From: Schistosoma haematobium
Lineage: Eukaryota; Platyhelminthes; Trematoda; Strigeidida; Schistosomatidae
Direction of reading: 5' to 3'
DNA: 64,000 nucleotides
Assembly: GCF_000699445.3 (NCBI RefSeq)
Contig: NC_067197.1
Location: 34,827,809 to 34,891,808, forward strand
The first letter of the stretch is position 1, and each line of letters opens with the position of its first letter. The notes beneath the pieces are model-generated. The model searched no databases. It saw only the letters and a program-made list of their open reading frames with translations, and had not been told where the DNA came from. The position numbers and the translations under genes were made by a program. This document shows, piece by piece, positions 11,001 to 19,489 of the stretch.

Positions 11001-14000
11001 AGCTCCAATTTACTCATGATCTTAACTAATGAAAATCAGAATAGTCAAAATTGTGAAGCAAAACATCATAGTTGCAAATATTTTTGAGGCCTTTAGTTAT
11101 GATCAAACTCATCATTATAATAATAATCAAAATCCCTTTCAGACAGTATGTAATTGTCAAGTGAATAGAAAATGCATATGTATGAGATTTTTCTGGTTAA
11201 TTCCTAAAACAAATCTTACTAATAACGAAATAGATCTTCCTTCCTGCAAGAATTCTACTCCTCAGATGAAATCAGAAGTTATTAAGTTTCGTGATAAACA
11301 ATTAACAAACAGTCACTGTATTAGTTATGTCCTAATCAAGTTCAACTATACTTTACAAATTTCATTTTTAAAAGTTGACTCAAACTATGAGAAAAGTTCA
11401 CAATATCTTTTGAGTTTTTTTTTAAGTTTTCAATTTTACCACTTTTTATACTAAATCTTACCCTTAAATTGTTTCCCTGAACAGATTTTTTCAAATTTTT
11501 TTTTCAAAAAACAACTTACCCCCCTTAGATATCAAACAAAGAAATTCGTATTCTAAAGCCAAATTTTGAGTTAAACTTGTATAAGAATCTAAAAACCATA
11601 CAAATGAAATCATTATCAGAAGTATCATCATTAGAAAAGAAAACTAATATTCCATTCTTATGGGATTTAGAAACTATGAATATACTGGATCAAGTACGTC
11701 ATCAAGTCAGTGTAAAAAAATTATGGATATCACCAGATGAAAAATATTTAGCTGCATTATATAATATTAATGATTATCGTTTAATAATAGGTGTATGGCA
11801 AATCAATTCAAGATTATTGATTGCTGGTCTACAAGGATATCATAATAGTCAAATACGATTTGGTAGTGATAGTACTAATTCATTTTTAATACATTTTATT
11901 AAATCATCTATGAATAAAACATGGATTGAATTGATTGAATTCAATGCTACTCAATCAACACAAATAACATCTAATGTAACTATGAATAGACCAATAACCA
12001 ATACTAATAAATCGAGCACAAATATACTTGTAAAAATACATAGAATAGATACATTTAAAACTTCTATCGATGAAGCATATTTTATTCGAGGAGGTAGTCT
12101 AATCATTGTAACAAATGGAAGTATTATTTTAACAAATATAAATGTACTTATATTAGGTTCAAAAAATCAAGGACCTATGGCATTGACACCAATTGGCAAA
12201 AAATTATCTACAGTTAATTATCATCCTGAATTAGATATTGTTTATTCAACTGAAATTGGTAATCAACAGCTCTTCTCTTATTATAATCTTATAACTCAAA
12301 AAGTTATATCAGTTGAATGTACTAAACCAGATTTACAAGATGTTTTTATGAATAATTTTGAAACAGACTTTTTAATGACACCAATATTGGAAGATACACC
12401 ATGTGAACGTCATTTAAGTTCAGATGGGAAAAGATTAGCATTGGTTTATCGTGTTAAAAATATAATCCATGATAATAAAGGTGATAATTCCGAAGGAAAC
12501 ATTTATACAGAATTGAACAATGAAAAAAAAGAATATAAGAAACCAAAACTTCCAAATATAAATTACTATACATCTTTACAAGAAAAGAATAATGATTCAT
12601 CAAGTATGGGATATGATCAAACAGTGATTCGTCTATATGATTTAGATAATAAAATTGGTGGCACTGGATTACGATGTCAAATATCTATTATTGGAGAATT
12701 TATATTTCATATGTCAACAAAGTATGGTATATACACTTTGAAACCAGATCATGCTAGTAATACAAAATTGTCTAGTTTGACAGATCTACATAAAAATTAT
12801 TCAACGAAAGATATTCAAAATAAAACTTCACTGAATAAAATTGATGAGAAACCTCAAGCTTTACTATCACGTTATGAGTCTACAAATGGACGATTTTTAG
12901 GATATTCATTTTTACAACATCCAGTTATCAAAGGTACACAGATTATATTTAATGATCGATATTTGGTATTATGTTGTGGAGAAAATGGACAATGGATCCG
13001 AATGCTAGAAGCACCAGATTTTAAAAAATTAGTATATGAGATAAATTTACATAAATTATTGAAAGAACATGATGATTTTTGTCGTACACCTAATGTTCAA
13101 CGTTTATTTACATGTGAAGCACAACCAACTAAAGTTATTATACAATATTTATGGTTAGAACAAGAAAATTCAACATTTAACATAACAGTGTTAGATTTAA
13201 AAAACAAACAAAATAATGATTTAATTATTAGTCAAATGTCAATTGTAGATAAACTAATTGATGTTTCCTCAGATGGTGCTTATGGTATAGATGCTAATTT
13301 AAGATTAATTAATTTTCAAAATGGAAGTATAATGGTTTTATTGAATTCACCGAATTTAATACCCGGTACACAAAATGATCCTATAGTATTATGTGCCCAA
13401 TTTACACCAGATAAATTATACATTGTATGTGTTATATACTCAATGGAATATCATAATGCATGGCTTGTTATAATACACAATAATCAACTTCATAATAACT
13501 ATCCAGTTATCGGTAGAGCATTGTTAACACCAATTGATGAAGTTAAATCTAATTTATCAGAATTACCATCAATCAAAATTCAATTAGGTTATAATGGTCG
13601 ATTAATTGTTGTCAAGTTAGATACTTTTAAAGAATTTAAAATATTCACTATAAGAAAACAAACAAAATATCCAAGTGTAATTCATTCAACTGCAAATGAT
13701 CGAATTAAACATTTATTACCAATAAATATGAATACAATTGATGAAAATAATTCATGGTCAAATAAACAAAAAAGAGCAAAATATTTAGATGAATTATTTA
13801 CACGTTTTTCAGAATCATTATCAATCAGTAATACAATTATTGGAACTAATATTGATTATAATAATGATTTGATCAATAATGATGATGATAATAATAATAA
13901 TAATAATAATAATGAAAATGATCATAATGAAGAATTAATTGATTTTAGTAAATATGGTTTTGATTTCAACTTTAATAGTAATATGATTGATCAAGTTTAT

Positions 14001-14027
14001 AATAAGGTAGATAATATACCAATATAA
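1160..14027 (+). CDS. NACHT/WD-repeat (NWD-like) NTPase gene, 5'-partial, three exons
   Basis: Seen: exons 1160-2070, 6475-9171 and 11529-14027 join in frame across GT-AG introns 2071-6474 and 9172-11528, both phase 0, giving about 2034 aa to a TAA at 14025. A P-loop GPPGSGKT (2014-2037) ends the first exon. A Walker-B-like stretch, ILILIDNIELL, lies at about 6760-6795, and WD-like repeats with SSDSR, SPDEK and SSDGK turns follow. Known: this order (signalling NTPase, then WD40 propellers) is that of NACHT/WD proteins such as NWD1/NWD2 and TEP1, regulated ATPase scaffolds. Inference: a cytosolic NWD-like protein; its ligand is unknown. The first exon begins in mid-codon (phase 1), so the start and N-terminus lie left of the window. 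The protein is rich in Asn, Ile and Leu, with AT-ending codons and poly-Asn loops typical of the genus. A different STAND ATPase with WD repeats is the main alternative. Confidence 0.82.
2150..2385 (+). mobile_element. tRNA-like hammerhead retroposon, diverged
   Basis: The order matches the family: attagttgaagttaaac leader, A-box-like TTGGTCTAAAGATTAAG, B-box-like GAGTTCGAGTC (about 2250), a hammerhead-like segment (CTGAGAA...GGATGAAAT, about 2285-2325), then the common 3' end tagcttcaattgactcatga. The catalytic core is mutated (CTGAGAA for CTGANGA), so it is a relic. Confidence 0.78.
3230..3518 (+). mobile_element. MITE copy 3 (TIR, 289 bp, 7/8-bp TSD)
   Basis: Begins GGTGAGACTATAAATTATGG and ends TTGTAGTATCACC. 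It is flanked by gataagtt (3222-3229) and aataagtt (3519-3526), matching at 7 of 8. It is non-coding and sits in the first visible NWD intron. Confidence 0.82.
3830..4330 (+). mobile_element. Hammerhead retroposon, direct partial-plus-full tandem
   Basis: At 3830-3945 lies a 3' fragment (gaccgtccagtgattccagg to ctattaaatt). It is followed by a full unit: leader (atgctcactagtgactggct at about 3945), tRNA-like A box (AGTGGTCTAGAGGTTAAG, about 4120), B box (GTGTTCGAATCCCG, about 4162) and 3' end to about 4320. The full unit lacks the CTGANGA half of the hammerhead: a short deletion joins gatgcgc to aataggacgaaac. The junction is of the 3'-end-to-5'-leader type, as in multimeric transcripts. Confidence 0.78.
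4695..4835 (-). mobile_element. Sm-alpha-like retroposon 3' part with hammerhead ribozyme relic
   Basis: Read on the - strand: a B-box-like GGTTCGAGTCC (about 4808-4818), then the hammerhead order ATCCAG-CTGACGA-GTC...GGAC-GAAA-CGCGCATC-GTGGAT (about 4735-4783). The core residues CTGANGA and GAAA and an allowed AUC cleavage triplet are present. The first base pair of helix I (G opposite G) and one helix III pair are disrupted, so cleavage is probably weak or absent. The family is known in schistosomes as a tRNA-related retroposon carrying a hammerhead. It is antisense within an NWD intron. Confidence 0.8.
4733..4785 (-). ncRNA. Hammerhead ribozyme motif, Sm-alpha type (degenerate)
   Basis: Conserved blocks on the - strand are CTGACGA, GAAA and cleavage triplet ATC. 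Helix I would be ATCCAG with GTGGAT (5 of 6 pairs). Helix II is a weak GTC/GAC stem. Helix III is the tiny near-palindrome ACGCGCAT. The tiny helix III is typical of retroposon hammerheads thought to cleave as dimers. Confidence 0.72.
6133..6205 (+). mobile_element. Short fold-back retroposon (73 bp) with 12-bp TSD
   Basis: An exact direct repeat AGTAAATACTTC lies at 6121-6132 and 6206-6217. Between the repeats, TTGATGGAGTTTTGTTC and its near inverse GAATAAAACTCCATCAA form a hairpin around ccatccagctc. The sequence matches both ends of the 9563-9797 element with the middle missing. Confidence 0.75.
6475..9171 (+). CDS. NWD-like gene, exon with NACHT remainder and first WD region
   Basis: The 899-codon exon starts after TATAG at 6474. 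The frame is open 60 codons before the Met at 6655, and this segment encodes IICCIGRTYLSTSLQSVLLQ, the strand-and-helix pattern that follows the P-loop in NACHT/NWD proteins. The Walker-B-like LILIDNIELL and a sensor-like RLLITTNS follow. Next come a long helical region, an acidic/Asn-rich insert (about 7530-7790) and WD-like repeats near the end (IHLWEVNS at about 8503). The donor TTG|GTAAGT at 9172 is phase 0. Confidence 0.82.
9209..9529. mobile_element. Palindromic hammerhead retroposon with 12-bp TSD
   Basis: An exact direct repeat ATTTTGGTATTT (9197-9208 and 9530-9541) flanks the insertion. Inside is a perfect 76-bp inverted repeat (9237-9312 versus 9458-9533) made of the 3' half of the retroposon. 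A forward unit lies between the arms: A box TGGTCTAGTGGTTAAG (about 9349), B box GGGTTCGAGCCCCG (about 9390) and hammerhead (about 9427-9475). Open frames on both strands here simply mirror the palindrome. The core has CTCAGGA instead of CTGANGA, predicted inactive. Confidence 0.85.
9563..9797 (+). mobile_element. 235-bp retroposon with perfect 12-bp TSD
   Basis: An exact GTATACTTTTAG at 9551-9562 and 9798-9809 flanks the element. It begins ctgatggagaagatttatag and carries TAGCTCAGGTGG (about 9579-9590), a good match to a Pol III A box. It ends ccatccagctcagagaacaa, then aacttcatcaaaa. A B-box-like attcgaacac lies unusually far away, at about 9689. It is non-coding; its 3' end matches the 6133-6205 element. 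Confidence 0.78.
10393..10650 (-). mobile_element. Hammerhead retroposon, - strand arm of a head-to-head pair
   Basis: Read on the - strand: A-box-like TGGTCGAGAGGTTAAGC, B box CGGGTTCGAATTCCGC (about 10541-10556), hammerhead CTGAGGA...GGACGAGA (about 10475-10510) and 3' end to about 10400. The hammerhead carries the same unusual variants (GTACTT before CTGAGGA, GAGA for GAAA) as the + arm next door, so both arms derive from one source molecule. Confidence 0.8.
10651..11036 (+). mobile_element. Hammerhead retroposon, + strand arm, with full leader
   Basis: Order: junction segment (accccttctgatattaatc), leader (tgtgctcattagtaactgga), A box TAGTCTAGTGGTTAGGC (about 10856), B box CGGGTTCGAATTCCGC (about 10898-10913), hammerhead CTGAGGA-GTCC...GGAC-GAGA (about 10937-10965) and 3' end. 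The GAAA-to-GAGA change hits an invariant core adenosine, so no cleavage is expected. It shares private variants with the - arm at 10393-10650. Confidence 0.8.
11529..14027 (+). CDS. NWD-like gene, terminal exon (WD repeats)
   Basis: The frame is open from the acceptor AG at 11528, through a TTG at 11577, to TAA at 14025-14027: 832 residues. WD-repeat features include FLWDLETM near the start, ISPDEKYLAAL, LSSDGKRLALVYR followed by IRLYDLDN, and VSSDGAYGID. The C-terminus has an Asp/Asn-rich run encoded by an imperfect AAT/GAT tract (about 13870-13925), then a short hydrophobic/charged tail. An AATAAA at about 14230 is a candidate poly(A) signal. Confidence 0.82.
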   Translation: MSNKEIRILKPNFELNLYKNLKTIQMKSLSEVSSLEKKTNIPFLWDLETMNILDQVRHQVSVKKLWISPDEKYLAALYNINDYRLIIGVWQINSRLLIAGLQGYHNSQIRFGSDSTNSFLIHFIKSSMNKTWIELIEFNATQSTQITSNVTMNRPITNTNKSSTNILVKIHRIDTFKTSIDEAYFIRGGSLIIVTNGSIILTNINVLILGSKNQGPMALTPIGKKLSTVNYHPELDIVYSTEIGNQQLFSYYNLITQKVISVECTKPDLQDVFMNNFETDFLMTPILEDTPCERHLSSDGKRLALVYRVKNIIHDNKGDNSEGNIYTELNNEKKEYKKPKLPNINYYTSLQEKNNDSSSMGYDQTVIRLYDLDNKIGGTGLRCQISIIGEFIFHMSTKYGIYTLKPDHASNTKLSSLTDLHKNYSTKDIQNKTSLNKIDEKPQALLSRYESTNGRFLGYSFLQHPVIKGTQIIFNDRYLVLCCGENGQWIRMLEAPDFKKLVYEINLHKLLKEHDDFCRTPNVQRLFTCEAQPTKVIIQYLWLEQENSTFNITVLDLKNKQNNDLIISQMSIVDKLIDVSSDGAYGIDANLRLINFQNGSIMVLLNSPNLIPGTQNDPIVLCAQFTPDKLYIVCVIYSMEYHNAWLVIIHNNQLHNNYPVIGRALLTPIDEVKSNLSELPSIKIQLGYNGRLIVVKLDTFKEFKIFTIRKQTKYPSVIHSTANDRIKHLLPINMNTIDENNSWSNKQKRAKYLDELFTRFSESLSISNTIIGTNIDYNNDLINNDDDNNNNNNNNENDHNEELIDFSKYGFDFNFNSNMIDQVYNKVDNIPI

Positions 14028-14479
14028 TGGTTACTATTAATTGATGAAAGGAATGTAATTGTGTATAAGTTTTTATAGGTTCAGTTATATAGTAAAAATA
14101 CATATACACCCCATATACCTTAATAATGTGAAGTCCTACTGACAAGAAGATGACGCCTGATGTGTTTTATAATCTAGACTGTAGAATTCTTTGTTTGTTT
14201 ACACGTTTAATCTATTTTATAATGAAAATCAATAAAAAGAAATTTTACCTGTATTTGAATAAAATTGTATAGCAAAAAATGATTTTGCACAAACACAATT
14301 TAAGAAATAAAAGAAATGCATAACTTTTGATTTCATTTTTGTACAATAAGAGGTAATTGTATCATGTAAACTATAGTTTATGCTAGTAAGTGACAAAAAT
14401 AGCAGTATAAACATAATATTTACAATCAACTACTTAAATCTGTGAATCTAATTCTTGCCTCTCTTATAGTTGATTGGTT
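14028..14479 (+). other. 3' flank of the NWD-like gene
   Basis: AT-rich sequence following the stop codon, with an AATAAA motif at about 14230 that could end the transcript. No gene or repeat is recognised before the target-site duplication at 14480. Confidence 0.4.
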
Positions 14480-14491
14480 AACCATACATAT

Positions 14492-15024
14492 TATTGTGTT
14501 ATTATTTATTTATTTTAACACATAGATATTGATACAAAGAGGCATCGGATATATATGCGCCACACAAATCTCATTTGATATATGTGAGGGCTGTGATACT
14601 GCCCGAGTGCCCAAACCGAAACAGGTGGTTTTCTCAGGGAGTCACACCCGGAGCCTTTGACCAAAAGGTCTGATCCACAAGGCAGTCGAGCAAAGTAAGG
14701 AGATGCAGTTCCATGGTAGCCGGTGACTAACAATTGGTTCATACGCCATTTGTTCCTTCAGGATACTGGAGCCAGCCCATGTGCACCATCGGTTGGGAAT
14801 CAGGGTTTTCCAACTCCCCTAGTTGGACTCTCCATGTCCACCGACCCGGTTAAAGCGCCGGACATTCGCTTTTCGTCCTCTCAATTTCGTAAACAACACC
14901 CGCCACGAGAAGGCAATGAGTAGGAATTCCCTGGCAGAGGCGATATACGCGTGACCATGTGAGAGCATTTGGAGAGGGAGAGCGGACTCTCCCTACTCTC
15001 GTCCGTACCAGGGCATTTGGGGGC
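14492..15024 (-). mobile_element. 533-bp retroposon sharing the RTE 3' tail, complete, 12-bp TSD
   Basis: Exact AACCATACATAT at 14480-14491 and 15025-15036 flanks the insertion. On the - strand it begins gcccccaaatgccctggtac and ends with an AAATAA-type tail. The last about 60 bases (tggcgcatatatat...caatatctatgtgtt) match the 3' end of the RTE copies at 21931 and 31390. A 75-codon open frame (14742-14515) is conserved in the second copy but has no recognised domain. Inference: a non-autonomous element mobilised by the RTE reverse transcriptase. Confidence 0.82.
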
Positions 15025-15036
15025 AACCATACATAT

Positions 15037-16010
15037 AATCATTCAAAGACAAGTTTGTCAATCATCCTTCTGTTGTTCAAGTTACGATTCTCTGTAATCA
15101 AGTGAACTTCTAATATACTGTAAATAAAGTAATTCTGTTAACAGTAACCATTTTAATTAAGCCTTGATAACTTAATAGGTCTTTGTAACTTCAATCCACT
15201 TTATGGAAAAACTAGATTAGATTAAAACAATGAAATTATAACTTAAGAATTAGCTTCTTCATTTTATCAAATCAATATAGAAACTAACAATTAACACTGA
15301 CTACGCAATTTAATAATTTAATTAGATAGGTAAGTGAAAACGGATACCTCTTCCTTTAGTGCACATAGTATATACTGTATATTCATCCAGTGATAGTATT
15401 ATAAAAATAAAACTCACTGCTTTTGGCAGATAGCTGGAAATTTATAATAATACAAGTAACAAGCATTTTGGTGAGTTTCTACATGCCATTGTTATTTTAA
15501 TGATCTAGTTTTGGGTAGAAAATGTAAATATTTTGTAGTAATATTCTCAGTCGTCTATTAACTGCTACTAAAACTTGGCAGTTATGAATGATTGATCAAT
15601 CTAAGACATTGAATCATAATGAATGTCATTACAAAATATGTCGTTCAAATATTGTTATCAGGTCTCGTATAGACGAGATAACTTGTGACCAGAGGCGGAA
15701 CACTGAACTGACTTTTCGTCCTACCTGGTAATTTACCTTCATTCCTGGTTGGTGTTTAGACTAACGTCTGAACCCAGTAACTTTCAGTCCGAATCCTGAA
15801 AGCGTTATCCACTGAGATGTTGAGTACAAAGAGTTACTTACCTGTATAATGAGTCTAAATTTTAATTCAATTAAGCATAATAACAACTAAATAATTCAAA
15901 TCCTCTCTCTAAATGATTTAAATATTGTACCCATTAAACGAGTGTGTAGCTCTCTGAGTTCAGTAATTCAGTAGATTACGTATTCACTGTTTAAACTGAA
16001 AGATAATACG
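15037..16010. other. AT-rich stretch without recognised gene
   Basis: No coding exon was recognised. Around 15700-15830 are pieces reminiscent of an antisense Sm-alpha element (cttttcgtcctacctggtaa and a tRNA-like segment), too diverged to delimit. Confidence 0.35.
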
Positions 16011-16011
16011 T

Positions 16012-16108
16012 CCGAGTCCCAATGCAAACGTCATTACAGGATTACAGGTACATCCAAACGATGAGTCCCAAATAGCATGGAATAAATGTTCTGGATTCGC
16101 CAGCTAGC
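16012..16108 (+). mobile_element. Sm-alpha-like fragment with broken hammerhead
   Basis: The + strand contains acaggtacatccaaacgatg, agtcccaaatag and ctggattcgcca, in the order of the Sm-alpha 3' part. The first core block is mutated (AACGATGA for CTGATGA), and the GGACGAAAC block is replaced by unrelated bases. It is clearly a relic. Confidence 0.62.
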
Positions 16109-16114
16109 TAACTT

Positions 16115-16310
16115 ACTATTTACTTACACCTGTTGGCCCTCATAGAGGAGTATAGACCCCTCACCAGGATTCTCCATCCGACTCTGCCCTGGGTAATCCT
16201 TTCCAGTTGTCTTTTGGTCTTCCTCTTTTTCCTGTCTCTTCAAGATTCCAAGTTAGCGCTTGCCTCATGATGCAGATTGGTGATGATGAATTTTGTCCGG
16301 TCAATTATTA
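16115..16310 (-). mobile_element. RTE-type LINE 3' end fragment
   Basis: The acttacacctgttggccctc block, followed by gactctgccctgggtaatcc, resembles the reverse complement of RTE/SR2-type LINE 3' regions, and a related start (acttacttacgcatgttacc) occurs at 17440. No open frame survives. The family call rests on recall of the repeat plus the linked RT fragment at 17437. Confidence 0.5.
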
Positions 16311-16361
16311 CGTGATCAAATTACCAAGTAGAACACGACTTGTTCGACCTTAGCACTGTGC

Positions 16362-16545
16362 CAAACTAATGACGCGTTAACCAGTACGGACAGCCTGGAG
16401 TCAACTCTGAGTCCTTATTAGCTCTTCTCGCCTTGCCCTGTTCGTCTGAGTCCAGAACACAATCTCAGCTTCCACTGTATGAATCATATATTTCAAACAT
16501 ACTTAATTTAGTATACAAGCAAACCAGATCACATCATACCATAAA
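16362..16545. repeat. Dispersed repeat, copy A
   Basis: Resembles 44490-44690: both contain gagt-c-agaa followed by cacag/ctcagc and the block tttatttcaaacatac/tatatttcaaacatac. Family unknown; perhaps an LTR or retroposon fragment. Confidence 0.45.
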
Positions 16546-16995
16546 ATAGAGAACAACAATTACACAAGATTAAGCCAAAAAGTGGCTATGATTGTGAGAT
16601 GCCGTCACTAACAAATTGGATATAACTTTAGTAAATGATATATTATTAGTCAATAGGTCAAATGGAAGCTTATTTTAACGAGAAATATAAATATATATAA
16701 TTTAATTACTTAATTGTTATGCAGTAAGAATATATGTAATAATGGTCCATATATAATTCCTAACAGTCACCATTCATTTATTCTTCGTTAGGATATAACA
16801 ACAATGTATTTATTTTATTATATAAGACAGTCGTCCAGTGATAATATCTCACTAATAGGTAATGCTAAAAATAACAACAATACTCATAAACTGTAGTGTA
16901 TTTATATTATTACTGCTAATTCATTTTTTAGTTAATTAGAACCTTTTGTCTCTCCACAAAACACTGACAGTTATTTCACACACAATGATTTTACT
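16546..16995. other. Stretch without recognised features
   Basis: AT-rich sequence. I saw no coding pattern, RNA gene or familiar repeat. Confidence 0.35.
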
Positions 16996-17095
16996 TACTG
17001 TTGAGGAGCCCTATACTAGAACGAAACGACCGTCCAATGCTTCCAAGTTTTCCATGATGGTTTAGATTTAGTTGACTAATGAATTCAACTGTTAG
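16996..17095 (+). mobile_element. Hammerhead retroposon 3' fragment
   Basis: The segment ttgaggagccctatactaga, then acgaaacgaccgtccaatgc, ttccaagttttccatgatgg and a ctaatgaattcaactgttag end match the family 3' half. The hammerhead core is mutated (TTGAGGA; AGAACGAAAC). The tRNA-like part is absent. Confidence 0.7.
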
Positions 17096-17436
17096 AAAAA
17101 TTACTGATTGATAAAATCATTTTCAGATTTAATTAACTACACATCACAAAAAAACTGAAAATAATAACCACAATCTCTTGCTATTTTAATATCCTTGTAT
17201 TTGAAAAAGACAAGATAATACATAAATACTACTCAACAGATTTCTTAAGTCATCCAGATACACAATTAGCTGATCATGTTTATTCAGGTAGAAGGCATAT
17301 AACCAAGAGAAAAATGTGCCAAGGCAACATCTGAATACTGTGTACACTGAATCATATAAAATGAAGAATATCATATTTACATCATTCTGACTTTTCAATA
17401 TAAAAAATGGTACACCGTTAAGTTACTGTTGTAAAC

Positions 17437-17800
17437 TTACTTACTTACGCATGTTACCCCTCCGTATAGTAGGACTGTCTTGACGTTCATATTGAAGATT
17501 CTGACTTTGATATTGGTTGACAGTTGCGTTAAATTATATATGTTCTTCAACTGTAGAAATGCCGTCCTTGCTTTGCCAATCCTCGCCTTTACGTCTCCAT
17601 CCGATTCTCCTTGTCCATTGATGACGCACCACAGGTACGTGAAAGATTCTACATCTTCCAGAGCTTCTCCATCATGTGTGATTGGGTCGGTGTTCTTCGT
17701 GTTGTATTTGAGGATCTTGCTTTTTCCCTTGTGTATGATGAGGCCCAGTGGCACAGAGGCGTCTGCTACTGTTGTAAGCCTCATAACGACCTAACTTCAT
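17437..17800 (-). pseudogene. RTE-type LINE fragment (RT thumb/connector region)
   Basis: A 115-residue open frame on the - strand reads KGKSKILKYNTKN, DGEALEDVESFTYL, DGDVKARIGKARTAFLQLKN and VLLYGG. These are hallmark segments just after the YADD motif in RTE-clade (SR2-like) LINE polymerases. The catalytic core itself is absent. The fragment ends at acttacttacgcatg, the 3' terminal block of these LINEs. It is a short, 5'-truncated and diverged fragment. Confidence 0.75.
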
Positions 17801-18190
17801 AATGTATACAATATAAGTGTAGATATATGGTTCTGTTATGAGTTAATGTATTAAGATATCAGTCCTACAGTATTTAACTCAGTGACAATATGTGACTGAG
17901 GAACTAGTTGACGTGGTTTCAAATCTCTGGAAAGGCTATTGTGTTTCTAAAGGATTCAAATATGAACCTTAATCAGGATGGAAAGAGAACACAGGTTTCT
18001 TGTCAACTGCTTTCAACTATTTGGCACAAAATGTTTATCATTATATGCTGAATATTTATTAGTTATATGGATAAAGTACTTGCATAGTTGGCGGTTATGT
18101 TTATTTATTTTTATTACATTATTAAAAAAAGCTATTAAGGCTATATGTAATATGAAATTATTGCTTCTCATTTACATTGTCTTAGCTTTT

Positions 18191-18480
18191 GGTGAGACTA
18201 TAATTTATGGACAAATCAATCATGTATAAGATAACAGGTCTCGGATTTTGGCGCGAAATTCACTCATCCATTCAGATAAATAGAGTTTTGGCATTATACC
18301 TGATGTCAGTTTGTGATGAAAACCCTAAATTTAATTCCTAGTCTTACTCATTAACTGTAAATCATAATTCTAATTCCACACACAGGTGTATAACCCTCAT
18401 TTGGTCCTGGTTATTAGGTGGACACTCTTAAGGTCAGTCTAGAGTCGCTCAAAAGGTCGTCCATAAATTAAAATCTCACC
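18191..18480 (-). mobile_element. MITE copy 4 (TIR, 290 bp)
   Basis: Begins GGTGAGACTATAATTTATGG and ends TTAAAATCTCACC. The interior is in the same orientation as copy 1 (ggcgcgaaattcactcatcc; gatgaaaaccctaaat). No target duplication could be recognised. Confidence 0.8.
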
Positions 18481-19480
18481 AAATGTATACTAAAATAACA
18501 AAAAAGGTATCTTTAAAAAAATGGTTCCGTTTTATCTTCTCTTACAAAAAAGTAATATTATGGTATCGAAAAAAAAAGTATTTCTACTTCATATTCGTTA
18601 TTTTTTTTAATCCAATTTGAAAATGTCAAAATTGCATACACTTTGCATTGTTTTGTAGATCATACTCTGTAGTACTTATTCATATATGCCATTTATTTTT
18701 ATCTTTTTCGAACTGTACTCTGAATTTTTAATCTTTCTCATTATAGTCACTATACTTTGATTTTGTTTACATATTTTTTTCTCACTATTCATTTTGTAAA
18801 TTTCATCATAGTGTTACTAAGGTATGAAAACATGACCCTAATTTGACCACATTTGTACCAGGTTTTGCACCAATCATGACTAAATTTAAAAGAGAGGGAA
18901 ATTAAGAAAGAAACAGTTACATATCGTTTATATTTATCATTGAAAATCAAGTGATTGAGTAAATTCTTGTTTTGCTTAATGAAAAAATACGGAACATCTA
19001 AATTTAATACCTTTCTACTAACCAACTTTCGAGATTAATTTTTTTTGTTTGAAATGGTCACTGCTAAATTTGTAAGTGTTGAGTATAAAGTTCTGTTTGG
19101 AAGTAAACTTCTGATCATATATGACATTAATAGGTTAAAACCACAAAAATATAAGCTAGTTTCAAGGTAGTTAGGACTTAAATAATAATAATTTATTCAG
19201 TACAATACAGTTTCATAGAGATTAAATTTAGACAAAATGATGCATTCCCATTCGGTTGTTTTCAGTGAGATAATACATAGGCTTTTTCTGATCAGTTTAA
19301 CAAAGGTTCCTACTCAACCTTAATAGTCATCTTCAAGTAGCGTAGAATGAATATTAGTCTGCCTCTGCGTTATTATTCATAAACTACTTGACTTAAAAAG
19401 TACGAAAACATATAAGCTGATTATATTTATATCAACGCTTAATTTAAAATATAATCCATCATCTCTACTTTAGTTCGATT
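18481..19480. other. Stretch without recognised features
   Basis: AT-rich with homopolymer runs. Small open frames (for example 18789-19025, - strand) show no recognisable domain and no homologous context. Confidence 0.35.
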
Positions 19481-19489
19481 AATTCCTGG

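Larger units (their letters stand above)
9172..11528 (+). other. Intron of the NWD-like gene (2357 nt) with nested retroposons
   Basis: Phase-0 intron from GTAAGT at 9172 to the polypyrimidine/TTAG acceptor at 11528. It contains a fold-back hammerhead retroposon with a 12-bp target duplication (9209-9529), an adjacent 235-bp retroposon with its own 12-bp duplication (9563-9797) and a head-to-head pair of hammerhead retroposons (about 10393-11036). The stretch 9810-10390 has no recognised content. An open frame at 11029-11454 looks intronic and has no recognisable product. Confidence 0.78.

Noticed and set aside
11029..11454. 141-codon frame in the NWD intron
   Set aside because: Begins in the tail of a retroposon, has no recognisable domain, and sits within a well-supported phase-0 intron.
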